From the NCBI GenBank assembly GCA_037441225.1, contig JBBISU010000017.1, positions 1 to 58,746 on the forward strand: a stretch of DNA of 58,746 bases. Reading direction: 5' to 3'. The notes under the pieces are model-generated. The model did no database searches, was not told the DNA's origin, and saw nothing but the letters and a program-made list of their open reading frames with translations. This DNA is from JBBFMJ01 sp037441225 (GTDB taxonomy: Bacteria > Acidobacteriota > Thermoanaerobaculia > UBA2201). A program made the position numbers and the translations under genes. Below, one piece after another: positions 27,787 through 35,729 of this stretch; the stretch's first letter is position 1, and each line of letters begins with the position of its first letter.

Positions 27787-27788
27787 AA

Positions 27789-29042
27789 ATGTGGAATTTG
27801 TTTTGTATTGGCTTGAATTTTAAAACAGCACCTTTAGAGATAAGGGAAAAATTAGCAATTCCAAAGGAAGATTTTTTAAAAATTATATTAAGATTAAAGG
27901 AAAAAGGAAAAATTTTAGGTGGCTTATGGCTTCAAACTTGTAACAGGTCTGAATTTTATTATACCTCAGAAAATAATATTGAAGAGGAAATATTGAAAGA
28001 ATTGAAGAATTTGGTAAACATTTTGGAATTTAAGGAAAATTATTTTTATACATTAAGTGATATTTCTGTTGTTGATCACTTATTTTATGTTTCTTCAAGT
28101 TTGGATTCAATGGTTGTAGGAGAACCACAAATATTAGGGCAAGTAAAAGATTCTTTTGAATATTTTTTAAAAAATGGAACAACAAATACATTACTAAATG
28201 AACTTTTTCAGTTTGCTATAAAAACAGGAAAAAAGGTGAGGACTTATACAAATATAGGTGAAGGAGCTGTATCAGTTCCTTATGTAGCAGTAGAACTGGC
28301 AAAAATGGTATTTGAAAACTTGGAAAACTTAAATGTTTTATTCATTGGAGCAGGTGAAATGGCACAGCTGAGCTTGACCCATTTAAAAGAAAATGGTGTA
28401 AATAGAATTGTTGTATTAAACAGAACAGAAGAAAAAGCAATTGAGCTGGCAAATAAATTTGGAGGAAAGGGCTATTCCTTAGATTATTTATATGAAAACT
28501 TAGAAAAGTCAGATTTAGTTTTAACTTGCACTTCTTCTAAAGAGCCATTGATTAAAGGAAAAAGCTTAAAAGAGATTTTGAAAAAAAGAAAATATAAGCC
28601 AATAATCATAATTGATATGTCAGTTCCACCTGATGTTGAAAAAGAAGTATCAAAGATAGAAGGATGTTTTTTATATACAATTGATGACTTAAAATTTGTT
28701 GCAGAAGAAAATAAGAAATTGAGGGAAAGTAAAATTTTTGAAGCTGAAAAAATAATAAATGAAGAAGTTAAAAAGTTTCAAGACAGGTGGGAAATTTTAA
28801 AAATCTCTCCTTTTATTAAAGAAATAAGAGATTATATATCAAATTTAAGAAAAGAAGAAATTGAAAAACTGTTTCAAAAAAAATTAAATTTTTCAGAAGA
28901 GCAAAAAAAAGAAATAGAAATTTTTGTTGATCAACTCCTCCAAAAGTTATTACATCCTTTCTTTGAAGAAATAAAAAAAAGGAAGCCAAAGAAAGGAGGA
29001 CAAAGTTTGATTAAAAAATTCTTAGGATTGGATAAATTATGA
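27789..29042 (+). CDS. hemA: Glutamyl-tRNA reductase HemA
   Basis: First committed step of C5-pathway tetrapyrrole synthesis: Glu-tRNA to glutamate-1-semialdehyde. 417 residues. Catalytic Cys51 in LQTCNRSE, the DSMVVGEPQILGQVK segment, the NADPH-binding NVLFIGAGEMAQL, the VLNRTEEKA motif, IDMSVPPDVE, and a C-terminal helical dimerisation domain. It overlaps hemC by 4 nt (ATGA). hemL and hemB are not in the window. Confidence 0.96.
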   Translation: MWNLFCIGLNFKTAPLEIREKLAIPKEDFLKIILRLKEKGKILGGLWLQTCNRSEFYYTSENNIEEEILKELKNLVNILEFKENYFYTLSDISVVDHLFYVSSSLDSMVVGEPQILGQVKDSFEYFLKNGTTNTLLNELFQFAIKTGKKVRTYTNIGEGAVSVPYVAVELAKMVFENLENLNVLFIGAGEMAQLSLTHLKENGVNRIVVLNRTEEKAIELANKFGGKGYSLDYLYENLEKSDLVLTCTSSKEPLIKGKSLKEILKKRKYKPIIIIDMSVPPDVEKEVSKIEGCFLYTIDDLKFVAEENKKLRESKIFEAEKIINEEVKKFQDRWEILKISPFIKEIRDYISNLRKEEIEKLFQKKLNFSEEQKKEIEIFVDQLLQKLLHPFFEEIKKRKPKKGGQSLIKKFLGLDKL

Positions 29043-29926
29043 AAATTATTATTGGAACAAGGAAATCAAATTTAGCTTTATACCAGACAAATTTAGTAAA
29101 AGGGCTTCTTGAAAAAAATGGCTTTTCTGTTGAAATCCTGCCAATTACAACTTCAGGAGATAAACTGAAGGATAAAATTTTATCTGATTTTGGTGGGAAA
29201 GGATTGTTTGTAAAGGAGATAGAAGAAGCACTTTTAGATTTTAAATGTGATATAGCAGTCCATAGTTTAAAAGATGTTCCATTCCAGATACCAAAGGGTT
29301 TGAAACTTTTAGCATATTTGAAAAGAGAAGATCCAAGGGATTGTCTTATTTTAAAAGAGGGAAAAATAAAAGAAGATATGGTCTTAGGGACTTCATCCTT
29401 GAGAAGAAAAGTTCAAATTGAAAGGATTTTTCCAAATACAAAGATTGTTCCAATTAGAGGAAACTTAGAGACAAGGATAAAAAAAATAGAAACAGAAAAT
29501 TTAGATGGTGTAGTATTGGCAATGGCTGGACTTAAAAGAATGGAAATGGAAAATTTAGCAAATCATATTTTTGAACCCTTTGATTTAATTCCTGCTGTTG
29601 GGCAGGGGGTGATTGTTGTAGAAGGAAGAGAAGAAGAAGAAAAAATTGATTTTTTAAGAAAAATTTTAAACCATAAAGAAACAGAAGAAACCATTATAGC
29701 AGAAAGAGCTTTTTTGGAAGAAATGAAGGGTTCCTGTAAAGTTCCAATTGGTGGTTTTTGTAAAAAAGAGGAAGATTTATATCATATGGTTTGTTTTATC
29801 TCTTTACCTGATGGTAGCAATTTTTTAAGGGCAGAAGGAATTGGTGATGACCCAGAGGAGTTAGGAAGAGGACTTGCAAATAATTTGTTAATGAAAGGAG
29901 CAGATAAAATAATTGAAAAAATTTAA
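29039..29926 (+). CDS. hemC: Porphobilinogen deaminase HemC
   Basis: Condenses four porphobilinogens to hydroxymethylbilane. 295 residues. Typical segments: GTRKSNLALYQT, DFGGKGLFVKEIEEALL, DIAVHSLKDVP, LGTSSLRRKVQI, RGNLETRIKK and AVGQGVIVVE. The dipyrromethane cofactor Cys is C233 in KGSCKVPIGGF. It sits between hemA and hemD in a tetrapyrrole operon. Confidence 0.96.
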   Translation: MKIIIGTRKSNLALYQTNLVKGLLEKNGFSVEILPITTSGDKLKDKILSDFGGKGLFVKEIEEALLDFKCDIAVHSLKDVPFQIPKGLKLLAYLKREDPRDCLILKEGKIKEDMVLGTSSLRRKVQIERIFPNTKIVPIRGNLETRIKKIETENLDGVVLAMAGLKRMEMENLANHIFEPFDLIPAVGQGVIVVEGREEEEKIDFLRKILNHKETEETIIAERAFLEEMKGSCKVPIGGFCKKEEDLYHMVCFISLPDGSNFLRAEGIGDDPEELGRGLANNLLMKGADKIIEKI

Positions 29927-30593
29927 AGTAATTTTAACAAGATCAAAAAAAGATGGGAAAGGATGGGAAAAAATTTTAAAAGGTAAAGGTTTAGAGGTCC
30001 ATTGTGTTCCAGTTCAGATTTATAGATTTAATAAAATAAATTATGAAATTCCTGAAAATTCAATAATTGTTTTTACTTCAACAAAGGGAATTAAAGGATT
30101 TTTGAAAATTAAAGAAAATAAAAATTATGATTGCATAGTTTTAGGTGAAAGGGAGGAAGAGGAAGCAAAGAAATTTGGTTTTAATGTAATATTTAAATCT
30201 AATTTTCCTTCTTCTAAAAATCTTTTAGAAAAAATAATTGAAAATTTACCAAAAAATAAAAAATTAATTTATCCAACAACTTTAATTTACAATAAGGAAT
30301 TTGAAGAAAAGTTAAAAAAAGAGGGCTTTGATTTAGAGGTCTTAATTTTATATAAGCCAGTTAAAAGAAAAATTTCAAAAAAAGACTTAAATATAATAAA
30401 AAATTCAACGGATTTAGTTTTCTTTTCTCCATCTCAAGTTCAAAACTTTTTTTCTCAAATTTCTAATTTTTCAATGAAAGAAAAGAGGTTCTGGGCAATT
30501 GGAGAAAAGACTTATGAAGATTTAAAAGAATTTGTAAACTGTAAAAAATTAAATAAGCCAGAAGCAGAAGAATTTTTAAAAGAAATTTTATAA
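29913..30593 (+). CDS. hemD: Uroporphyrinogen-III synthase HemD
   Basis: Closes hydroxymethylbilane to uroporphyrinogen III. 226 residues with the two-lobed Rossmann-like pattern: VILTRSKKDGKGWEKIL at the N-terminus, ENSIIVFTSTKGIKGFL, and in the second lobe LVFFSPSQVQNFF and FWAIGEKTYEDLKEF. HemD sequences are poorly conserved; the position after hemC makes the call firm. The start is TTG 29913, overlapping hemC by 14 nt. The end of the gene is duplicated across the assembly gap. Confidence 0.87.
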   Translation: MKKFKVILTRSKKDGKGWEKILKGKGLEVHCVPVQIYRFNKINYEIPENSIIVFTSTKGIKGFLKIKENKNYDCIVLGEREEEEAKKFGFNVIFKSNFPSSKNLLEKIIENLPKNKKLIYPTTLIYNKEFEEKLKKEGFDLEVLILYKPVKRKISKKDLNIIKNSTDLVFFSPSQVQNFFSQISNFSMKEKRFWAIGEKTYEDLKEFVNCKKLNKPEAEEFLKEIL

Positions 30594-30766
30594 ATCTATC
30601 AATCTAAAAAANNNNNNNNNNNNNNNNNNNNNNNNNNNNNNNNNNNNNNNNNNNNNNNNNNNNNNNNNNNNNNNNNNNNNNNNNNNNNNNNNNNNNNNNN
30701 NNNNNNNNNNNGCCAGAAGCAGAAGAATTTTTAAAAGAAATTTTATAAATCTATCAATCTAAAAAA
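30557..30766. other. Assembly gap (100 N) flanked by identical 55-nt ends
   Basis: 30612-30711 are 100 N. The 55 nt before the gap (30557-30611, the end of hemD plus its stop and spacer) are repeated exactly after it (30712-30766). Adjacent contigs from a de Bruijn assembler overlap by k bases, and 55 is a common k, so the true gap is probably zero. The intact sequence would be one copy of the 55 nt leading straight to the promoter of the next operon. Confidence 0.9.
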
Positions 30767-30816
30767 ATTTAGTGAAAAAAATCAAATTCTTTATAACTGT
30801 TACTCTTATTTTATAG

Positions 30817-30822
30817 TATAAT
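30817..30822 (+). promoter_or_regulatory. -10 box of a leaderless promoter for the radical-SAM/Ycf46/PilT operon
   Basis: A perfect TATAAT ends exactly 6 nt before the ATG at 30829, and no Shine-Dalgarno site is present. Transcription would then begin at or next to the A of ATG. No convincing -35 hexamer is seen; the TAGTATAAT context resembles an extended -10. Confidence 0.55.
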
Positions 30823-30828
30823 AAAATT

Positions 30829-31809
30829 ATGAAAAAATTGCACAAGGTAGAAGACCTTGAAAAAATTATTAAATCAATTGAGAAAGAATATGAAAATTGT
30901 AAAATATGTCCTCAAAATTGTAAAGTAAATAGATTAAAAGGTGAAAAAGGAAAATGTGGGGTTGGAAAGGATTCAATGATATTTAATAAAGTTGTTTTGT
31001 TAGAAGAAGACAAAAAAATTTTTCCTTCTTGTGCCATATATTTTGCTGGCTGTAACCTTGATTGTAAATTTTGTTCTGTAAGAGAGGAAAATAAAGGTAA
31101 GACTTTGTTTTTAAAAATAAATGAAGAAAATTTAAAAGATTTAAAAAAAGAAATAAAGCATATAAAGCCAAAGACAATAAGTTTTATAGGTGGGGAACCT
31201 CTTGTCCATCTCTTAACGATTTTTAAAATAATGAAAGAGTTAAATTTAAATATTCCTTTTGTTTTATTTACAAATCTTTATGCAAATGGAAGTGTAATAA
31301 ATATTATAAAAGATTGGTTTAAATATTTTATTGTGGACTTTCACTTTGGAAATGAAAATTGTGCAAGGGAAATTGCCAGTAATAATTTAAAGCCATTAAA
31401 ATACTGGAAAACAGTTACATCAAATTTAAAATTAGTTAAAAATAAGTTAATATTAAGGCATCTTTTACTTCCAAGCCATTTTGATTGTTGCTTTAAAGGA
31501 ATTGTAAAATGGATTGAAAAAAAGATTCCTCAAAAGGATTTTTATTTGATTAAAAATTTTTATCCTTTTAATGGTAATTTTTCAAATTTAAAAAAAGAAG
31601 AAATAGAAAAAGCATATTTTTATGCTAAAAATAAAGGTTTAAAAGTAAAAATTCTTGAAAATTTCAGTAATGGTAAAATTAAAAAAGATATGCCATTTAT
31701 GATGCAGGAAGTTGTAATTGATGGTGAAGGAAAAGTGGCATTTAAATTTTTTGATAGTTTTGCAAGAGAAATTTGGAAAAATTTTGGCAATTTATATGAA
31801 AGTAGATAA
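30829..31809 (+). CDS. Radical SAM protein, PflA-like
   Basis: 326 residues. The radical-SAM cluster motif CxxxCxxC is C75-NLD-C79-KF-C82 within YFAGCNLDCKFCSV. An extra N-terminal cysteine group (C24, C27, C31, C43) may bind another Fe-S cluster. FIGGEPLVHL is the SAM-binding GGE motif. The type corresponds to COG1313 'PflX/PflA-like' proteins, whose substrates are mostly unknown; activation of a glycyl radical enzyme is possible, but no such enzyme is nearby. Its end overlaps the AAA ATPase start by 14 nt, so it is co-transcribed with the Ycf46 operon. Confidence 0.85.
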   Translation: MKKLHKVEDLEKIIKSIEKEYENCKICPQNCKVNRLKGEKGKCGVGKDSMIFNKVVLLEEDKKIFPSCAIYFAGCNLDCKFCSVREENKGKTLFLKINEENLKDLKKEIKHIKPKTISFIGGEPLVHLLTIFKIMKELNLNIPFVLFTNLYANGSVINIIKDWFKYFIVDFHFGNENCAREIASNNLKPLKYWKTVTSNLKLVKNKLILRHLLLPSHFDCCFKGIVKWIEKKIPQKDFYLIKNFYPFNGNFSNLKKEEIEKAYFYAKNKGLKVKILENFSNGKIKKDMPFMMQEVVIDGEGKVAFKFFDSFAREIWKNFGNLYESR

Positions 31810-33340
31810 AGAATTAGAAATTTTAATCAGGGCAAGGTATCCTTTAATTTTAATCCATACTTATGAAGAAGGAAGGGCAGAAAAAATTGTTGCTCAGATT
31901 GCTGCCTCAAGGAATAAAAAGCTTTATTGCTGGTCTGTTACAAGAGGGATTTATCCTTATGGTCAATCAATCCAGTCAAAAAAAATAGATTCTCAAACCC
32001 TTGACCCAATTGTTGCCTTAAACAATGTTATTGAATTTGTAGAGCCAGCAATTTTTATTTTCAAAGACCTCCATCCCTTTTTAAATGATGCATCTGTTGT
32101 AAGAAAACTGAGGGAATTAAGTGATTATTTAAAGAGTAGTTTTAAGACATTAATTTTAATAAGCCCCCTTATGAAGATACCTCCAGAACTTGAAAAAGAA
32201 ATAACAGTTGTGGAACTTGGCTTGCCTGATTTGATGGAATTAGATGAACTCTTGACCCAGATAATAAAAGAAGTAAATGAAAAAACAAAAATTAAAATCC
32301 ATCTTTCTGCAGAGCAAAAGGAAAAAATATTAAAATCAGCCTTAGGATTATCTTTGAATGAAGCAGAAAATGTTTTTGCAAAAACCCTTGTTATGGGTGG
32401 AAAATTAGAAGAAAATGATATTCCAATAATCCTTTCTGAAAAAGAACAGATAATAAAAAAATCAGGGCTCTTAGAATATTTTTCTTCCTTGGAAAATTTT
32501 GAAAATATTGGGGGGCTTGATATATTGAAAAGTTGGCTTAAAAAAAGGAGTTTAGCTTTTTCTGAGAAAGCAAAGGATTTTGGCCTTCCTTCCCCAAAAG
32601 GAGTCCTTTTGATAGGTGTTCAAGGTTGTGGGAAAAGTTTATGTGCCAAAGCTCTTTCTTCTTTCTGGAAGGTTCCTCTTTTGAGGCTGGATTTGGGGAA
32701 AGTTTTTTCAAGTTTGGTGGGTTCTTCTGAAGAAAATATAAGAAAAGCAATAGAAATATCAGAATCCGTTGCCCCTGCTATTTTATGGATTGATGAAATA
32801 GAAAAAGCTTTTTCAGGAACTCAAAGTTCTTCCTTCTCTGATGCTGGAACCACAGCAAGGGTCTTTGGAAGTTTTATAACATGGCTCCAAGAAAAAACAA
32901 CCCCTGTCTTTGTATTAGCTACTGCTAATGATATAAGTCAACTTCCACCAGAACTTTTAAGAAAAGGGAGATTTGATGAAATATTTTTTATTGATCTTCC
33001 AGATTTTAATGAAAGACAAGAAATTTTTAAGATACATATTAAAAAAAGAAAGAGAGAGCCCCAAAAATATGATATAAAATTTTTAAGCACTATTACAGAA
33101 GGTTTCAGTGGTGCTGAGATTGAAGAAGTCATAATTTCAGCTCTTTACGATGTTTTTGAAAAAGGAGAAGATTTGACAACTGAAGCAATTGAAAAGGCAA
33201 TAAGAGAAACATATCCCCTTTCTAAAACAATGGCTGAAGAAATTGAAAGTTTGAGGAATTGGGCTCAAACAAGGGCAAGGAGAGCATCCTCTACAAAAGA
33301 AAGTTTAGAGGCAGAAGGAAAGAGAAAAATAGAGATATGA
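31796..33340 (+). CDS. Ycf46-type AAA ATPase
   Basis: About 514 residues from ATG 31796 (a frame from 31718 adds 26 residues inside the previous gene). The N-terminal half, from ELEILIRARYPLILIHTYEE to KTLILISPLMKIPPEL, is the inactive-ATPase-like half typical of Ycf46 proteins of plastids and cyanobacteria. The C-terminal AAA module has Walker A GVQGCGKS (274-281), Walker B ILWIDEIEKAF, sensor VLATAND and arginine fingers in LLRKGRFDEIFF. Ycf46 has been linked to photosynthesis regulation in cyanobacteria, but its role in non-photosynthetic bacteria is unknown. Linked genes 33360-34800 match the DUF1257 and DUF2997 partners seen with it elsewhere. Confidence 0.88.
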   Translation: MKVDKELEILIRARYPLILIHTYEEGRAEKIVAQIAASRNKKLYCWSVTRGIYPYGQSIQSKKIDSQTLDPIVALNNVIEFVEPAIFIFKDLHPFLNDASVVRKLRELSDYLKSSFKTLILISPLMKIPPELEKEITVVELGLPDLMELDELLTQIIKEVNEKTKIKIHLSAEQKEKILKSALGLSLNEAENVFAKTLVMGGKLEENDIPIILSEKEQIIKKSGLLEYFSSLENFENIGGLDILKSWLKKRSLAFSEKAKDFGLPSPKGVLLIGVQGCGKSLCAKALSSFWKVPLLRLDLGKVFSSLVGSSEENIRKAIEISESVAPAILWIDEIEKAFSGTQSSSFSDAGTTARVFGSFITWLQEKTTPVFVLATANDISQLPPELLRKGRFDEIFFIDLPDFNERQEIFKIHIKKRKREPQKYDIKFLSTITEGFSGAEIEEVIISALYDVFEKGEDLTTEAIEKAIRETYPLSKTMAEEIESLRNWAQTRARRASSTKESLEAEGKRKIEI

Positions 33341-33359
33341 AATACTTTGGAGGTAAAAT

Positions 33360-33815
33360 ATGTCCGTTGCAATAGTCGTAGTCCCTGTTTTGGTGGGGGG
33401 CTGGCCTGTATTTGGTGCCTTGGCTTCCCTTGCAGCAGCAAAGATGGGCTATAAAATTATAAAATCTGTTCAAAGGAAAGAAAAAAAAGAATTATGTGAA
33501 AGGGAAATTGAAATTGTTGATGAAAAAAGCAAGATTTTAGAAGAAAGTATAAAAGAAGAAGAGGAATTGGTTTTTCAAAAAGAAGATATATCCTTAATTC
33601 TAAAGAAAGATATACATAAGAAATTTGTCATTTGTGTTAAAGGAAAAAATAAAAAAGAAGAAGAATTGGAAAAAATTGGAAAAGGTTTTTTAAATGAAAT
33701 AAAAAAACAATATGCTTATAAGAAGATCAAAGAAGAAGTTACAAAAAAGGGTTTTACAGTAGTAGAAGAAAAGAATGAAGGAAATAATATAAGATTAATT
33801 TTAAGAAAGTTTTAA
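33360..33815 (+). CDS. DUF1257 (Ycf35)-like protein
   Basis: 151 residues. The start region is hydrophobic (VAIVVVPVLVGGWPVFGA), then a charged Lys/Glu-rich middle, then KQYAYKKIKEEVTKKGFTVV and IRLILRKF. That end matches the QRYA...GF.V.E...IRLVVRRW pattern of DUF1257/Ycf35 proteins. The assignment is from memory of the family and should be tested by profile search. Function unknown. GGAGG lies 8 nt upstream. Its neighbours, a Ycf46 ATPase and a DUF2997-like protein, strengthen the call. Confidence 0.6.
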   Translation: MSVAIVVVPVLVGGWPVFGALASLAAAKMGYKIIKSVQRKEKKELCEREIEIVDEKSKILEESIKEEEELVFQKEDISLILKKDIHKKFVICVKGKNKKEEELEKIGKGFLNEIKKQYAYKKIKEEVTKKGFTVVEEKNEGNNIRLILRKF

Positions 33816-33818
33816 AGT

Positions 33819-34613
33819 ATGGGTAGATTTGAAAACCTTGAAATTTCAATAAATAAGGGTCCTGAAAAAGAAGACATAATAAAAGGTTTTGATGATGTCT
33901 ATTATTTAAAAATTGCAAAGGAAGCCCAGATAAATGGATTTTTTGAGGCAGCATTAAAATATTTTTCCAGAGCCCTTAATTATAAACTGGAAATACCTGA
34001 AGCTTGGGCTGGACAGGTCCTTTGTTTGATAAATTTAGGTGAAATATCAGAAGCAATTGTATGGGCAGATAAGGCAATTGAAATATTAGGAGAAGATAGT
34101 TTAATACTGGCAGCAAAAGCAATGGCTTTAGGGAGAATGGGAGAGATAGAAAAAGCACTTGCCATTTCTGATTTATCCCTTAAAAAACAAAAGAATGACC
34201 CCCTTCAATGGCTTTGCAGAGGGGATATTTTGATTGTAAGTAATTTAAAGACAGCTGAATTTTGTTTTAAAAAAGCTATGGAGTGCAAAAAGGATGATGC
34301 TTTTGTTTTTTTAAGGATAGGGCTTTCTTATATTTCTATAAGTGCTTTTTCTGATGCCCTTTATTATTTAAATAAATCTTATGAAATTTTTCCAAAAAGT
34401 CCTTATATTAATTTTTTACTGGGATTTCTGTATGAAAAACTTGGAATTATAGATAGAGCAATAAGGTTTTACAAGGAAGCTTTGAGATTAAGGCCAGATT
34501 ATAAAGAATGTCATGAGGCATATTTAAAAATTAAAAATTTATGTTTTTTTAAAAAATTTTTATTATTTTTTAAAAAATTTTTAATAAAGGAGGGCAAATA
34601 TGGCAAAAGTTGA
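33819..34613 (+). CDS. TPR-repeat protein
   Basis: 264 residues built of helical pairs. TPR-like signatures are AALKYFSRALNYKLEIPEAW, EAIVWADKAIEIL, KALAISDLSLKKQ, AEFCFKKAMECKKDD, DALYYLNKSYEIFPKSP and AIRFYKEALRLRPDYKE, so at least six repeats. There is no signal peptide; the C-terminus is a strongly basic and hydrophobic segment (FFKKFLLFFKKFL) that may contact the membrane. It probably acts as a scaffold for its operon partners. It overlaps the next gene by 14 nt. Confidence 0.85.
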   Translation: MGRFENLEISINKGPEKEDIIKGFDDVYYLKIAKEAQINGFFEAALKYFSRALNYKLEIPEAWAGQVLCLINLGEISEAIVWADKAIEILGEDSLILAAKAMALGRMGEIEKALAISDLSLKKQKNDPLQWLCRGDILIVSNLKTAEFCFKKAMECKKDDAFVFLRIGLSYISISAFSDALYYLNKSYEIFPKSPYINFLLGFLYEKLGIIDRAIRFYKEALRLRPDYKECHEAYLKIKNLCFFKKFLLFFKKFLIKEGKYGKS

Positions 34614-34800
34614 ATTAGAGATAATAATTGATGAAAATGGAGAAGTTTTGGTTGATGTAAAAGGTATGAAAGGGAAAAAATGCGAAGAAATTTCAAATTA
34701 CATAGAAGAAGCATTAGGAGAGATAAAAAGCAAAAAAAAGAAACCAGAATACTATGAAGAAGAGGTTAAAATTAGCTCTTCTGTAAAAACTGAAATATGA
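34600..34800 (+). CDS. DUF2997-like small protein
   Basis: 66 residues: two beta strands (VELEIIIDENGEVLVDVKGM) and a helix with GKKCEEISNYIEEALGEI, ending near KKKPEYYEEE. The pattern 'G..V..V.GmkGk.C.e.t..iE.alG' followed by 'PEyy' fits DUF2997, a small family of unknown function often found next to ycf46-type ATPases. It has a clear AGGAGGG ribosome site. Its stop overlaps the next start by 4 nt. Confidence 0.68.
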   Translation: MAKVELEIIIDENGEVLVDVKGMKGKKCEEISNYIEEALGEIKSKKKKPEYYEEEVKISSSVKTEI

Positions 34801-35729
34801 GATGTCCAAAATGCCATTGGGAAAATCCAGAAAATCAAATAAACTGCTTAAACTGTGGGGAAAAATTATTAGAAGAATTTTCTTTATATCCTCCAAGGGC
34901 AAAAGAAAAGTTAAAGTTTAAAGATCAAAAGAGGAGATTAAGAAAAACAAAAATAAATCTAAAAAGATTATCCCTTTCATTTAACTTTAATTTTTTAATT
35001 TATTTTTTTGGGCTTTTTATACCTGGCTTAACCCATATTCTTATGGGCAAAAAACGCTCTGGCTTAAATTTAATTTTAGTATTTTTTTCCCTTTTACTTT
35101 TATTTTTAATTACCCTTCGCCATCCTGTTTCAAATTACCTTTTATTTTTTGCTATTATTTTAATATTTTATTCAAACTTCACCACAATTTTGGAATATTT
35201 CAAAAGGAATGATTATAATATTACAATTCCTTTAAGAATAGGTGTTTTATTAATTTCCCTCTCCTTTTTATTTTTTTCTTATTTGTTTCTTTTATTTGCC
35301 TTAAACTGCTATTATATTAGAGTAAAAATACCTGATGATAGGCTAACCCCTGTTTTTGAAAGAGGAGACCTTGTTTTAGTTAATAAAAGAGCATATAAAA
35401 ATGAACTGCCAAAAAGAGGGGACATTGTAGCTGCAAAAATTTATGGTTATACAACTATTGAAAAAATATTGGGATTGCCAGGAGAGTTAGTGGAAATAAA
35501 AGATGGAGTAATTTATATAAATAATGAACCTTTAAAGGAGGAAAACTATCCTCTGGTAAAAGTAGGGAATATAAATGGTTCAATTTTTCTTGGTATGAAT
35601 CACTATTATATTTTAGCTTATGAATATTATGGGCAAAAAGTTACTTTAATTGAATTAAATTCAGGAAATATACTTGGAAAAGCAACAATGATTGTAAATC
35701 CACCAGAAAGGAGGAGATACATAAGATGA
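34797..35729 (+). CDS. Zinc-ribbon membrane protein with catalytically dead signal-peptidase fold
   Basis: 310 residues. An N-terminal zinc ribbon (C3, C6, C17, C20) is followed by a basic linker, about four membrane helices (65-170), then an extracytoplasmic S26 signal-peptidase-like domain: LTPVFERGDLVLVNK (box B), KRGDIVAAK and IEKILGLPGELVEIKDGVIY (boxes C/D). The nucleophile Ser of SMxP is Arg182 and the catalytic Lys of KRVxGLPGD is Glu222, so peptidase activity is not expected. A binding or sensing role is inferred. It is fixed between DUF2997 and pilT by ATGA overlaps on both sides. Confidence 0.78.
   Translation: MRCPKCHWENPENQINCLNCGEKLLEEFSLYPPRAKEKLKFKDQKRRLRKTKINLKRLSLSFNFNFLIYFFGLFIPGLTHILMGKKRSGLNLILVFFSLLLLFLITLRHPVSNYLLFFAIILIFYSNFTTILEYFKRNDYNITIPLRIGVLLISLSFLFFSYLFLLFALNCYYIRVKIPDDRLTPVFERGDLVLVNKRAYKNELPKRGDIVAAKIYGYTTIEKILGLPGELVEIKDGVIYINNEPLKEENYPLVKVGNINGSIFLGMNHYYILAYEYYGQKVTLIELNSGNILGKATMIVNPPERRRYIR

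Noticed and set aside
30557..30766. 55-nt direct repeat as a biological repeat or attachment site
   Set aside because: It borders a run of 100 N exactly and reproduces the end of hemD, so it is best explained by contig overlap.
31718..31795. N-terminal extension of the Ycf46 ATPase
   Set aside because: Overlaps the radical-SAM coding region and is not part of the Ycf46 family start.
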